Positions 50,514 through 58,715 of a stretch of 64,000 nt of DNA are shown here, in pieces. The DNA lies in the NCBI RefSeq assembly GCF_002934445.1, contig NZ_PTJE01000001.1, positions 682,001 through 746,000 on the forward strand, given 5' to 3'. Below the pieces are notes generated by a model. That model made no database searches and had not been told where the DNA came from. It worked only from the letters and a program-made list of their open reading frames with translations. The position numbers and the translations under genes were made by a program. Every line of letters starts with the position of its first letter. Within the stretch, counting starts at the first letter, position 1. The DNA comes from Nonlabens xylanidelens (GTDB taxonomy: Bacteria > Bacteroidota > Bacteroidia > Flavobacteriales > Flavobacteriaceae).

Positions 50514-51275
50514 TTATTTTACGAATTTCGTAACATATGTTAAGAATTCTTGCGGTTTCTCTGCATGAAGCCAGTGTCCTGCATTTTCTATTGTTTTTAG
50601 TTCCGCTTTCGCGAAAGCGTGCTCTATAATCATCACGTCACTGTCTAATATGTATCCAGACTTACCACCTCTTATAAAAAGGGTAGGTGTTTTTATAGGT
50701 GTAGTAATAGGGTCGTGAACACCGACTTTTTCTTGAGACTCACCTAAGACATCTAGATTAAATCGCCATCCATAACGACCTTTCTCAACGCGATAAAGAC
50801 TTTTTAACAAGAACTGACGTGTGCCGAAGTCAGAAATTACTTTTTCTAACATCTCGTCTGCATCATTGCGAGAGCTTACCTTATCAAAGTCAATGCTTTT
50901 TAGTCCATTTATAATATCGCTATGGTGTGGTGGGTATACTTTAGGGGCGATATCTGCTATTATCAATTTGTCTAAATAGCTTTCATTTTCTGCAGCAAAT
51001 CGCATGGCTACTTTACCACCCATGCTGTGTCCCAAAAGAATAATGTTTTTAAGCTCATGCTCATCACAATATTCTTTTATGTCTTGTGCCATTAATGAGT
51101 AGTTAAACTCGTCGCTATGTAAACTGCGTCCATGATTGCGCTGGTCGATTAGATGTACTTGAAAACCGTCTTCACTCCATTTGCGACCTAGAGTTTTCCA
51201 GTTATCTGCCATGCCTAAAAAGCCATGTAGGATTAAAAATGGCTGTCCTTCACCTAAAATTATAGAATGTAACAT
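50514..51275 (-). CDS. Alpha/beta hydrolase, YbfF-like esterase
   Basis: This 253-residue alpha/beta hydrolase has the oxyanion HGF (17-19), nucleophile elbow GHSMGG with S84 and the catalytic His in NAGHWLHAEKP near the C-terminus. The QRNHGRS segment and size fit the YbfF/ABHD11-type esterases with broad acyl-ester or acyl-CoA specificity. A palindrome copy encodes A220-F-A-K-A224, about 16 residues before the catalytic His region. The ATG shares one base with the pdxJ stop (TAATG), so the two genes are translationally coupled. Confidence 0.88.
   Translation of the reverse strand: MLHSIILGEGQPFLILHGFLGMADNWKTLGRKWSEDGFQVHLIDQRNHGRSLHSDEFNYSLMAQDIKEYCDEHELKNIILLGHSMGGKVAMRFAAENESYLDKLIIADIAPKVYPPHHSDIINGLKSIDFDKVSSRNDADEMLEKVISDFGTRQFLLKSLYRVEKGRYGWRFNLDVLGESQEKVGVHDPITTPIKTPTLFIRGGKSGYILDSDVMIIEHAFAKAELKTIENAGHWLHAEKPQEFLTYVTKFVK
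50604..50619. repeat. Iterated palindrome copy 13 (inside the hydrolase gene)
   Basis: Perfect CGCTTTCGCGAAAGCG in the AFAKA frame (residues 220-224, context EHAFAKAE). Confidence 0.95.
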
Positions 51276-51988
51276 TATGCTAGTCTTGATTTATACATGT
51301 TAACTACATTTTCTAGTCCTAGATATAAACTTTCAGAAATTAAAGCATGACCTATGGATACTTCTAATAAGCCTGGTATTTGCTCGCTGAAAAACTTTAT
51401 GTTTTCTAGAGATAAATCATGACCAGCATTAATTCCTATTCCTAGTTCTGTTGCTTTTTTTGCTGCTGTTATATAAGGAGCGATTGCTTTATCTCTGTCC
51501 GTATCATAAAGACTAGCAAAATCTTCTGTGTATAACTCAATGCGGTCTACACCAGTTTGCGCAGCGCCTTCTATCATTTCTATAGTAGGGTCTACAAATA
51601 TGCTGGTGCGTATCCCTTGATCTTTAAAATGTTTCACGATTTTAGTCAAGAAATCTTTATGTTTAATAGTATCCCATCCAGCATTAGATGTCAAGGCATC
51701 TGGTCCGTCTGGTACTAGGGTTACTTGAGCAGGTTGTACCTCGTCCACTAGTTTTATAAAACTTTCTATAGGGTTTCCTTCTATGTTAAGTTCTGTTTGC
51801 ACTACTTTTTTAAGATCTCTAGCATCTTGATATCTTATGTGTCTCTCGTCAGGTCTAGGATGAATTGTTATTCCTTGTGCGCCGAATGCTTCTAGATCGA
51901 TCGCGACTTTTAGTAAATTAGGTACATCACCACCTCTAGAATTACGCAAAGTTGCTATCTTGTTGACATTTACACTTAAAATTGCCAT
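51275..51988 (-). CDS. pdxJ: Pyridoxine 5'-phosphate synthase PdxJ
   Basis: PdxJ condenses 3-amino-2-oxopropyl phosphate with deoxyxylulose 5-phosphate to give pyridoxine 5'-phosphate in the DXP-dependent vitamin B6 pathway. The 237-residue TIM barrel opens [16 protein letters not shown] and has the active-site run [11 protein letters not shown] (H43, R45, H50). [17 protein letters not shown] and [12 protein letters not shown] follow. Its stop overlaps the start of the hydrolase gene by one base. It is divergent from the CBS-protein gene. Confidence 0.96.
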   Translation of the reverse strand: MAILSVNVNKIATLRNSRGGDVPNLLKVAIDLEAFGAQGITIHPRPDERHIRYQDARDLKKVVQTELNIEGNPIESFIKLVDEVQPAQVTLVPDGPDALTSNAGWDTIKHKDFLTKIVKHFKDQGIRTSIFVDPTIEMIEGAAQTGVDRIELYTEDFASLYDTDRDKAIAPYITAAKKATELGIGINAGHDLSLENIKFFSEQIPGLLEVSIGHALISESLYLGLENVVNMYKSRLA

Positions 51989-52073
51989 GTTGTATTTTTA
52001 TTTCAAAAATACAAAGGATTGCGTCAGACGCATAAGTGTAGAATTGATTAATTTGCGTTAAATTTTGCACTCT

Positions 52074-52730
52074 ATGGATATTAAGCAATACATAATTAAT
52101 GATGTAAAGCCATTGGACATTTCGTCAGACATGAAAAAGGCTCAAGAAATATTCTCGCAGCTTACTTATTCTCATTTGCCTATTATGGAAAATGATATTT
52201 ATATAGGGTGTCTGTCAGAAAATGATGCGCATTGTTTTGAGTCAGATCAAAAATTACAGACCGTTAAATATTCTATGACTGCTTTTCATGTAAAAGAAGA
52301 AACGCACTGGTTAGATGTTTTAGAAGCGTTTGCACAACATCAATCTAATATGATGCCTGTCTTAGATGGTAAAAATGAATATTTAGGCTACTATGAGCTT
52401 AAAGATATTATGGAGCTATTTAATGACGCACCATTTATGTACGAGTCTGGTGCAGTAGTAGTCGTTCAAAAAGGATCTAATGATTATAGTTTTAGTGAAG
52501 TAGCACAAATAGTGGAGTCTAATGATTCTAAGATATTCGGTTGTTTTGTAAGTAATTATAATGATCATATGTCTGAGATTACACTCAAACTGAGTCCTCA
52601 AAATTTAAATACCGTTCTGCAAACTTTTAGAAGGTATAGTTATGAGATAGTAAGCGCTGCCGAAGAAGATTCTTATCTAGATACCTTAAAAGAACGCTCA
52701 GATTATTTGAATAAATACCTAAATATGTAA
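52074..52730 (+). CDS. CBS-domain protein
   Basis: This 218-residue protein has two CBS motifs in the N-terminal ~130 residues (DVKPLDISSDMKKAQEIFSQLTYSHLPIMENDIYIGCLSE and the HWLDVLEAFAQHQSNMMPVLDGKNEYLGYYELKDIM half). A C-terminal ACT-like region (about 135-200) follows. CBS pairs sense adenosine nucleotides. The ATG at 52074 replaces an in-frame TTG at 52065. Its stop codon is directly followed by the nadK start, and it could tune NADP synthesis in response to adenylates (inference from position). Confidence 0.82.
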   Translation: MDIKQYIINDVKPLDISSDMKKAQEIFSQLTYSHLPIMENDIYIGCLSENDAHCFESDQKLQTVKYSMTAFHVKEETHWLDVLEAFAQHQSNMMPVLDGKNEYLGYYELKDIMELFNDAPFMYESGAVVVVQKGSNDYSFSEVAQIVESNDSKIFGCFVSNYNDHMSEITLKLSPQNLNTVLQTFRRYSYEIVSAAEEDSYLDTLKERSDYLNKYLNM

Positions 52731-53606
52731 ATGAAAAAAGTCGCTATATACGGTCAGTATCTTCATGATGACACAGTGAAAACGTGTCAGAAGCTCATCG
52801 ATCTTTTAAGAAGTAAAGATTGCGTCGCGCTAGTGGAGTCTGGCTTTCATGATTTGCTTAAAGGTCAGGGTGTTGCATTGGGGTTGGATTCTTTTGATCA
52901 ATTAGATAAATCATTTGACCTGCTTATAAGTATGGGTGGAGATGGTACGGTTCTTAGAGCTGTCGCCTACATAGGTAAAGTAGATATTCCAGTAATAGGG
53001 GTTAATACAGGTAGACTAGGTTTTCTAGCAACACTGCATAAAGACCAACTAGAAGAAGCGGTAAATGCTTTACATAATGGAGATTATACTTTAAGTAAGC
53101 GCAGTCTAATCACGCTGGTTTCTACACATGAAGAAAACCATCCAGAACCTCGTAATTTTGCACTTAATGAGGTGACTGTTAGTCGTATGAATACCACTAG
53201 CATGATTCAAATAGAAACTAAATTAAATGAAGAGCTGTTAACTGTTTACTGGGCAGACGGTTTAATAATATCCACACCTACAGGTTCTACAGGTTATAGT
53301 TTAAGTTGTGGTGGTCCGGTAATATCTCCAGATACAGATGCATTTGTGATAACACCTATAGCGCCTCATAATTTAAATGCACGTCCACTTGTTATTCCAG
53401 ATCATACAGAGATCACTATTAAAGTAAGTGGTCGTGAAGAAGAATTTCTTGCATCGCTAGATAATCGTATAGCATCCTATCCTAATGAGACACAATTGAC
53501 ACTTAAAAAAGCAGATTTCACTATAGATCTCATAGAGCTAAAAGGACAAAGTTTCATTAAGACCATCAGGGAGAAGTTGCTTTGGGGTGAAGATAAACGC
53601 AATTAA
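52731..53606 (+). CDS. nadK: NAD kinase
   Basis: This kinase phosphorylates NAD to NADP. The 291-residue protein has the GGDGT motif at 69-73 with the catalytic D71, then NTGRLGFLATL, LNEVTVSRMNTTSMIQIE, and the glycine-rich PTGSTGYSLSCGGPVISPD segment that binds NAD. It starts immediately after the CBS gene. Confidence 0.96.
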   Translation: MKKVAIYGQYLHDDTVKTCQKLIDLLRSKDCVALVESGFHDLLKGQGVALGLDSFDQLDKSFDLLISMGGDGTVLRAVAYIGKVDIPVIGVNTGRLGFLATLHKDQLEEAVNALHNGDYTLSKRSLITLVSTHEENHPEPRNFALNEVTVSRMNTTSMIQIETKLNEELLTVYWADGLIISTPTGSTGYSLSCGGPVISPDTDAFVITPIAPHNLNARPLVIPDHTEITIKVSGREEEFLASLDNRIASYPNETQLTLKKADFTIDLIELKGQSFIKTIREKLLWGEDKRN

Positions 53607-53683
53607 ACAATAAAAAACATCAATACTAGTTCTGTATTACTAGAATCGAGCATGTAAACATCATGCTGGGTAAAGAGAATTGT

Positions 53684-53691
53684 TATATTTG
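53684..53691 (+). promoter_or_regulatory. -7 box of the porG-uppS-bamA-skp operon
   Basis: TATATTTG, 17 bp before the porG-like ATG. An inverted repeat AGCATG / CATGCT (53649-53654 / 53662-53667) lies just upstream and could be an operator; no consensus -33 box is seen. Confidence 0.5.
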
Positions 53692-53708
53692 CACGTTTTA
53701 AAAATTCC

Positions 53709-54395
53709 ATGCGGTTAGTTTTTTTATTTATTGTTTTTTTTAGTTTCGCTTTCGCGAAAGCGCAAACCTATGAGTTAGGTATTTTTGCAGGAACCTCAAA
53801 TGTGGTAGGTGATGTAGGAAGTACTCAGTACATTCAATTTAACGATGTCGCAATAGGTGGTGTTTTTAAATGGAACCGTAGTCCACGACACAGTTTTAGA
53901 GCTACCATTATATCTGCAAATATGGTAGGTGATGATAATGATAGCGACGATATTTCAAGAGATTTAAGAGGTTTAAACTATGATTACAGGATGCTAGAAG
54001 CGAGCGTAGGTATAGAGTATACCTTCTGGGATTGGGAATTATATTCAGGTAGACCACAATTTACACCCTATTTATATACTGGGCTTACTGCGTTTCATTA
54101 TGAGTTGTTTGCACTAAATAACACAAATGAGTTGGAAGAATACGGTGAAACAACAGATATTGCGGTGCCTATAATTTTTGGAGTTAAGATGTCTCTTACT
54201 CCTAAATTGATACTCGCAGCAGAGATAGGCGCTAGGTATACTTTTACAGATAATCTCGATGGAAGTAGTCCTGTGAGAAGTAAAGATTTTGACAATTTGA
54301 AATTTGGTAACTTAAATAACAATGACTGGTACGTGTTTAGTGGGGTGACTCTTACCTACACATTCGGTCGTAAACCTTGTTATTGTAACTTTTAA
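53709..54395 (+). CDS. porG: PorG-like DUF6089 outer-membrane protein (type IX secretion)
   Basis: This 228-residue protein has a signal peptide ending AFAKA|Q and a small outer-membrane beta barrel. Its size, the opening YELGIFAGTSNVVGDVGSTQYI, and its place directly before uppS, bamA and two skp genes match PorG of Porphyromonas, a T9SS outer-membrane protein that contacts the PorKN ring. The assignment rests on synteny and fold, so the symbol is probable. The signal-peptide end is encoded by the iterated palindrome. Confidence 0.75.
   Translation: MRLVFLFIVFFSFAFAKAQTYELGIFAGTSNVVGDVGSTQYIQFNDVAIGGVFKWNRSPRHSFRATIISANMVGDDNDSDDISRDLRGLNYDYRMLEASVGIEYTFWDWELYSGRPQFTPYLYTGLTAFHYELFALNNTNELEEYGETTDIAVPIIFGVKMSLTPKLILAAEIGARYTFTDNLDGSSPVRSKDFDNLKFGNLNNNDWYVFSGVTLTYTFGRKPCYCNF
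53747..53762. repeat. Iterated palindrome copy 14 (signal peptide of the PorG-like protein)
   Basis: Perfect CGCTTTCGCGAAAGCG beginning 38 nt after the A of the ATG; read A14-F-A-K-A18 followed by CAA (Q19), the same nucleotides as in tolC. Confidence 0.95.
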
Positions 54396-54397
54396 GT

Positions 54398-55132
54398 ATG
54401 GCACAAGAACTACTCGATCGTACTAGAATCCCTAAGCATGTTGCTATTATCATGGATGGTAATGGTAGGTGGGCAAAAAAACAAGGTTTAATGCGTGTGC
54501 GTGGACATGAAAAAGGCGCAAAAGCAGTTAGGCAATCAGTAGAAGCATGTGCAGAATTAGGTGTGGAGCACTTAACTTTATATGCTTTTAGTACCGAGAA
54601 CTGGAAAAGACCAAAGTTAGAGGTGGACACCTTAATGAGGTTGTTAGTTTCTAGTCTTAAAAAAGAGCTTCCTACTTTACAGAAGAATGATATTTCTCTT
54701 AAAGCTGTAGGTGTTCTAAGTCTTTTACCTAAGTCTGCCCAAAAAGAGCTGGCTGAGGTTATTGAGGCGACTAAAGATAATAAAAGAATGAATTTAACTC
54801 TAGCTTTAAGTTATGGATCTAGAGAAGAGTTGATATCAGTTATAAAAAATGTGGCCGGTCAGGTAAAGGAAGGTTCCTTAGAGATCGATCAAATAGATAC
54901 AGACGTTATTAATAAACATCTATATACGAGTTATATGCCAGATGTAGATTTATTGATACGTACTAGTGGAGAACAACGTATTAGTAATTTCCTTTTATGG
55001 CAAATTGCTTATGCAGAATTATATTTTACAGAAGTGCTTTGGCCAGATTTCAGAAGAGAAAATCTGTTAGAAGCAATACATAATTATCAAGATAGAGAAA
55101 GAAGGTTTGGTAAAACAAGTGAACAATTATAG
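54398..55132 (+). CDS. uppS: Undecaprenyl diphosphate synthase (isoprenyl transferase)
   Basis: This cis-prenyltransferase extends farnesyl diphosphate with isopentenyl diphosphate to make the C55 lipid carrier. The 244-residue protein has HVAIIMDGNGRWAKKQG with the catalytic D20, HEKGAKAVRQSVEACAELGVEHLTLYAFSTENWKRP, and DLLIRTSGEQRISNFLLWQIAYAELYF. It starts 2 bp after the PorG-like gene and ends 1 bp before bamA. It complements uppP (5565-6374) in the same lipid cycle. Confidence 0.97.
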   Translation: MAQELLDRTRIPKHVAIIMDGNGRWAKKQGLMRVRGHEKGAKAVRQSVEACAELGVEHLTLYAFSTENWKRPKLEVDTLMRLLVSSLKKELPTLQKNDISLKAVGVLSLLPKSAQKELAEVIEATKDNKRMNLTLALSYGSREELISVIKNVAGQVKEGSLEIDQIDTDVINKHLYTSYMPDVDLLIRTSGEQRISNFLLWQIAYAELYFTEVLWPDFRRENLLEAIHNYQDRERRFGKTSEQL

Positions 55133-55133
55133 A

Positions 55134-57713
55134 ATGATAAAAAAGTTAGCAAACTCGCTACTACTGGTAACATGTTTACTATTAAGTGCAGCTACATACG
55201 CTCAAGAGAAAAGAGGAGACCTAGCTATAGGTGATGCCACCAAATATAAAATAGGTGAAATTACGGTTACAGGAAGCCAGACTTATAATGAAAATACGGT
55301 AATTGCTTTTACAGGACTACGTAAAGGTGAAGAGGTTTTTGTGCCAGGTGAACGTATAAGTCAGGTAGTAAAGAAAATGTGGGATCTAAAACTATTTAGT
55401 GACATAAGAATTTTTGCTACAGATATTATAGGAGATCCAGAAGACGATGTGATGGATACTATTAATCTAGAAATTAATATTATCGAGGTACCTAACCTTA
55501 ATGAGGTAACTATACAAGGACTGCGCAAAGGGCAGACTAAAGATCTTAGAGAAGAATTAAAGTTAACTAGAGGACGTAAAGCGACTGAAAATCTTATTAC
55601 TACAACTAGATCTTTTATAGAAGATAAATACAAAAAGAAAGGATTCTTGTACGCTGATGCTAAAGTGAAAACTCGCACTCTAGTGGATACAACTGGAAAG
55701 AATAGAGTCGATATGAAAATAGATATCGATAAAGGTAAGAAAGTTAAAATAGCAGAGATAAATTTTGAAGGAAATTCTATGCTTACCGATAAGGAATTGC
55801 GCGGTGCAATGTCCAACACTAAAAAGAAGAATTTTATAAGACTTTTAAAAAGGTCTAAATATATTGAAGACGATTTTCAAACCGATTTAATCGCTGTTGT
55901 AGATAAATACAAAGAGAGTGGTTATCGAGATGCTCGTGTTATATCAGATACTTTGACTAAGGTAGATGATAAAACCATCTCTCTAGATATAAAAGTAGAA
56001 GAGGGAAGAAAGTATTATTTTGGAGATATTAAGTTTATAGGTAATACTGCTTTTTCTGATGAGCAATTAAAGAGATTACTTAAAATAGAAAAAGGAGATG
56101 TTTATAATGGTGTTGCTTTTGATGAACAAATTAGTAATCCACAAGATCCAGATTCTGATGATTTAACTAATCTATATCAAAACAGTGGTTATTTATTCTC
56201 TAGTGTAAACGCTGTAGAAACTCGTGTTCAAAATGACACGATTGATTTTGAAATTAGAATAGTAGAAGGTAAAGAAGCTTATTTTAACAACATTAGTGTA
56301 AGTGGTAATACAAGAACAAATGACCATGTTATTTATAGAGCAATAAGAACGTCTCCAGGAGAGAAGTACTCTCGTCAGAAGATTATTAACTCTATTCGTG
56401 AGTTAGGACAGTTAGGTTTCTTTGATGCCCAACAGATTAATCCACAATTGAATAATGTGAATCAAGAAGATGGAACTGTAGATGTAGATTATGAACTAGT
56501 AGAAGCAGGTGCAAGTCAGATAGAATTGCAAGGTGGTTATGGTGGTGGAGGTTTTGTAGGAACGCTAGGTTTACGTTTCAACAACTTCTCATTACGTAAT
56601 TTATTTAATGGCGAGGCATATGAGCCAGTACCTATGGGTGATGGTCAGACTCTAGCCATAAGAGCACAAGCAAGTACTATTTTTAGAACCTATAGTTTAA
56701 ACTTTACAGAGCCTTGGTTAGGTGGTAAAAAACCAGTTTCTTTTAATGTTTCTTTTTCACACAGTGAGCAATTCCGTGTAAATCAACAAGATTTTAGTGA
56801 AGTAGATAGAAATCAAAGATTCTTAATTACTGGTGGTACGGTAGGTATAGCAAAGAGATTAGAATGGCCTGATCAATACTTTCAGTTCTCTCAAGCTATT
56901 TCTTTCCAACATTATAACTTAAAAAACTACCAGACTAGTTTATTTAATTTCCCTAACGGTTTTTCAAATAACCTGGCATACACAGTTGGTTTAAGTCGTA
57001 ATAACGTGGGTGTAAATCCTATTTTCCCTACATATGGATCTTCCTTCTCACTTACAGCAAAAATGACTTTACCTTATTCTGTATGGAATGGAGTAGATTA
57101 TGAAAATCTAGAAGATGATCCAGAATTTCAAACTAATGGAATAGCAGATAGTGGTAAGATAGATCAAGAGAAATTTAAGTTTTTAGAATACTATAAAATC
57201 AAATTTGAAGGAACGTGGTATACGCAACTGTATGAAAAATTGATTTTACAGACTAAGACTGAATTTGGTTTCTTAGGAGCGTATAACAATGATCGCGGTC
57301 TAGTTCCTTTTGAAAGATTCTTTGTGGGTGGTGATGGATTAGGTTCTTTCTCTCTAGATGGTCGTGATATTATTAGAATGCGTGGTTATGATAACAGTGC
57401 ATTAACTACAAGTGATGATGGAGATACGGTATACAATAAATTCTCTATGGAATTACGTTATCCTATATCATTAGAACAAGCAGCATCTATATATGTATTA
57501 ACTTTTGCTGAAGCTGCAGGTTCATATGACCGTTTTAGAAGCTATAATCCTTTTGATGTACAGCGCTCTGCAGGTGCAGGATTACGTATATTTATGCCAG
57601 CATTTGGATTATTAGGTGTTGACTTTGGTTATGGTTTTGATAGTGTTCCTAACGTTGCAAGTGATGAGCCTAGTGGCTGGAACGTTCACTTTATAATCGG
57701 ACAACAGTTTTAA
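55134..57713 (+). CDS. bamA: Outer-membrane protein assembly factor BamA
   Basis: BamA inserts beta-barrel proteins into the outer membrane. The 859-residue protein has a signal peptide (cleavage TYA|Q) and N-terminal POTRA domains spanning about residues 30-440 (e.g. YKIGEITVTGSQTYNENTVIAFTG, KVKIAEINFEGNSMLTDKEL, YYFGDIKFIGNTAFSDEQLK, AYFNNISVSGNTRTNDHVI). The C-terminal barrel has LRFNNFSLRNLF, the VRGYD-type RMRGYD loop and a terminal aromatic strand. The ATG at 55134 is chosen because it begins the signal peptide. skp-type genes follow. Confidence 0.96.
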   Translation: MIKKLANSLLLVTCLLLSAATYAQEKRGDLAIGDATKYKIGEITVTGSQTYNENTVIAFTGLRKGEEVFVPGERISQVVKKMWDLKLFSDIRIFATDIIGDPEDDVMDTINLEINIIEVPNLNEVTIQGLRKGQTKDLREELKLTRGRKATENLITTTRSFIEDKYKKKGFLYADAKVKTRTLVDTTGKNRVDMKIDIDKGKKVKIAEINFEGNSMLTDKELRGAMSNTKKKNFIRLLKRSKYIEDDFQTDLIAVVDKYKESGYRDARVISDTLTKVDDKTISLDIKVEEGRKYYFGDIKFIGNTAFSDEQLKRLLKIEKGDVYNGVAFDEQISNPQDPDSDDLTNLYQNSGYLFSSVNAVETRVQNDTIDFEIRIVEGKEAYFNNISVSGNTRTNDHVIYRAIRTSPGEKYSRQKIINSIRELGQLGFFDAQQINPQLNNVNQEDGTVDVDYELVEAGASQIELQGGYGGGGFVGTLGLRFNNFSLRNLFNGEAYEPVPMGDGQTLAIRAQASTIFRTYSLNFTEPWLGGKKPVSFNVSFSHSEQFRVNQQDFSEVDRNQRFLITGGTVGIAKRLEWPDQYFQFSQAISFQHYNLKNYQTSLFNFPNGFSNNLAYTVGLSRNNVGVNPIFPTYGSSFSLTAKMTLPYSVWNGVDYENLEDDPEFQTNGIADSGKIDQEKFKFLEYYKIKFEGTWYTQLYEKLILQTKTEFGFLGAYNNDRGLVPFERFFVGGDGLGSFSLDGRDIIRMRGYDNSALTTSDDGDTVYNKFSMELRYPISLEQAASIYVLTFAEAAGSYDRFRSYNPFDVQRSAGAGLRIFMPAFGLLGVDFGYGFDSVPNVASDEPSGWNVHFIIGQQF

Positions 57714-57747
57714 ATATGGCATGATTATTTCTTTAAACAACTAGCTT

Positions 57748-58641
57748 ATGAGAACTAAGATTTTAATTATTGGAGTAGTAGCTTTTTTTAGTTTCACTTT
57801 TGCGCAAGCACAAAGAGGAGCAAGAATAGCTTACATAGACATGGAATACATTTTAGAAAGTGTTCCAGAATATCAAGAAGCATCAAAACAACTAGAGCAA
57901 AAAATGCAAAGGTGGAAAGGTGAGATAGACCAAATGTCTAATGAGATTTCTCAAATGAAAGCCTCTCTTCAAAATGAAAAGGTTTTACTTACTAAAGAGC
58001 TTATTGAAGAAAAGGAAGAAGATATCTCTTTAAAAGAGCAAGATCTAGCAGACTATCAACAAAAACGTTTTGGTCCACAAGGTGACTTTCTATTGCAAAG
58101 ACAACAGTTGATACAGCCTATACAAGACCAAGTTTTTAATGAGGTGCAAAAGATAGGAAAGCAGAAGAAATACGACATGTTAATCGATAGTTCTGAAGCT
58201 GCTTTGTTATATAGTGCAGACCGTCACGATGTTAGTGATTTAGTTTTAAAAGCTATCGGTAGAACCGGTAAAAGAAAAGATGCTCAAGAAAAGCAAGATG
58301 CAAGAAATAATCCTGTAGAAGATGATGAACCTTACTTGTCTGTTGTAGAGGCAGAGGAAAAGGAGAAAAAGGAACAGGCAAAAGAAGATAAAAAAGAAGC
58401 GGTTCAAAAAGCGATCTCAGAGCGTGATGCTGTCCGTAATGAGCAAAGAAGAGTGCGTGACTCTGCAAAAGCAGCAAAAGCAGCAGCTTACAAAGTAAGA
58501 AGAGATAAGCTCATGGCAGACCGCAAACGTAGAAAAGACAGTGTTCTTGCAGTAAGAGCAGCGGCTAGAGCAAAGAAACAAGCTGAGATAGACGCTAGAA
58601 ACGCAGAGAAAAATAAGAAAACACCACCTGGTGGTGAATAA
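57748..58641 (+). CDS. Skp/OmpH-family periplasmic chaperone with long charged tail
   Basis: This 297-residue protein has a signal peptide (FTFAQA|Q) and the OmpH/Skp domain at about 25-170 (RIAYIDMEYILESVPEYQEASKQLEQKM, then a long coiled coil and KYDMLIDSSEAALLYS). The last ~120 residues are an unusual extension rich in Lys, Glu, Arg and Ala, ending KNKKTPPGGE, likely a helical or disordered tail. Skp holds unfolded outer-membrane proteins for BamA, encoded 34 bp upstream. Confidence 0.9.
   Translation: MRTKILIIGVVAFFSFTFAQAQRGARIAYIDMEYILESVPEYQEASKQLEQKMQRWKGEIDQMSNEISQMKASLQNEKVLLTKELIEEKEEDISLKEQDLADYQQKRFGPQGDFLLQRQQLIQPIQDQVFNEVQKIGKQKKYDMLIDSSEAALLYSADRHDVSDLVLKAIGRTGKRKDAQEKQDARNNPVEDDEPYLSVVEAEEKEKKEQAKEDKKEAVQKAISERDAVRNEQRRVRDSAKAAKAAAYKVRRDKLMADRKRRKDSVLAVRAAARAKKQAEIDARNAEKNKKTPPGGE
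57790..57813 (+). repeat. Possible decayed palindrome copy in a signal peptide
   Basis: The 24 bases encoding SFTFAQAQ match the tolC/porG signal-peptide segment at 20 of 24 positions, but the palindrome itself is broken (CACTTTTGCGCAAGCA). It could be a decayed copy, a precursor, or simple protein-level convergence; it is not counted among the 15. Confidence 0.3.
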
Positions 58642-58654
58642 TATAGGAACTCCT

Positions 58655-58662
58655 TATATTTG
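58655..58662 (+). promoter_or_regulatory. -7 box before the second skp gene
   Basis: TATATTTG, 53 bp before the ATG at 58716; no good -33 element at 19 bp. It suggests extra transcription of the last gene of the operon. Confidence 0.45.
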
Positions 58663-58715
58663 CAGCCGCCTCAGTAGGCTGATGGAATTAAAAATTGATA
58701 ACAATTAATAAAGAA

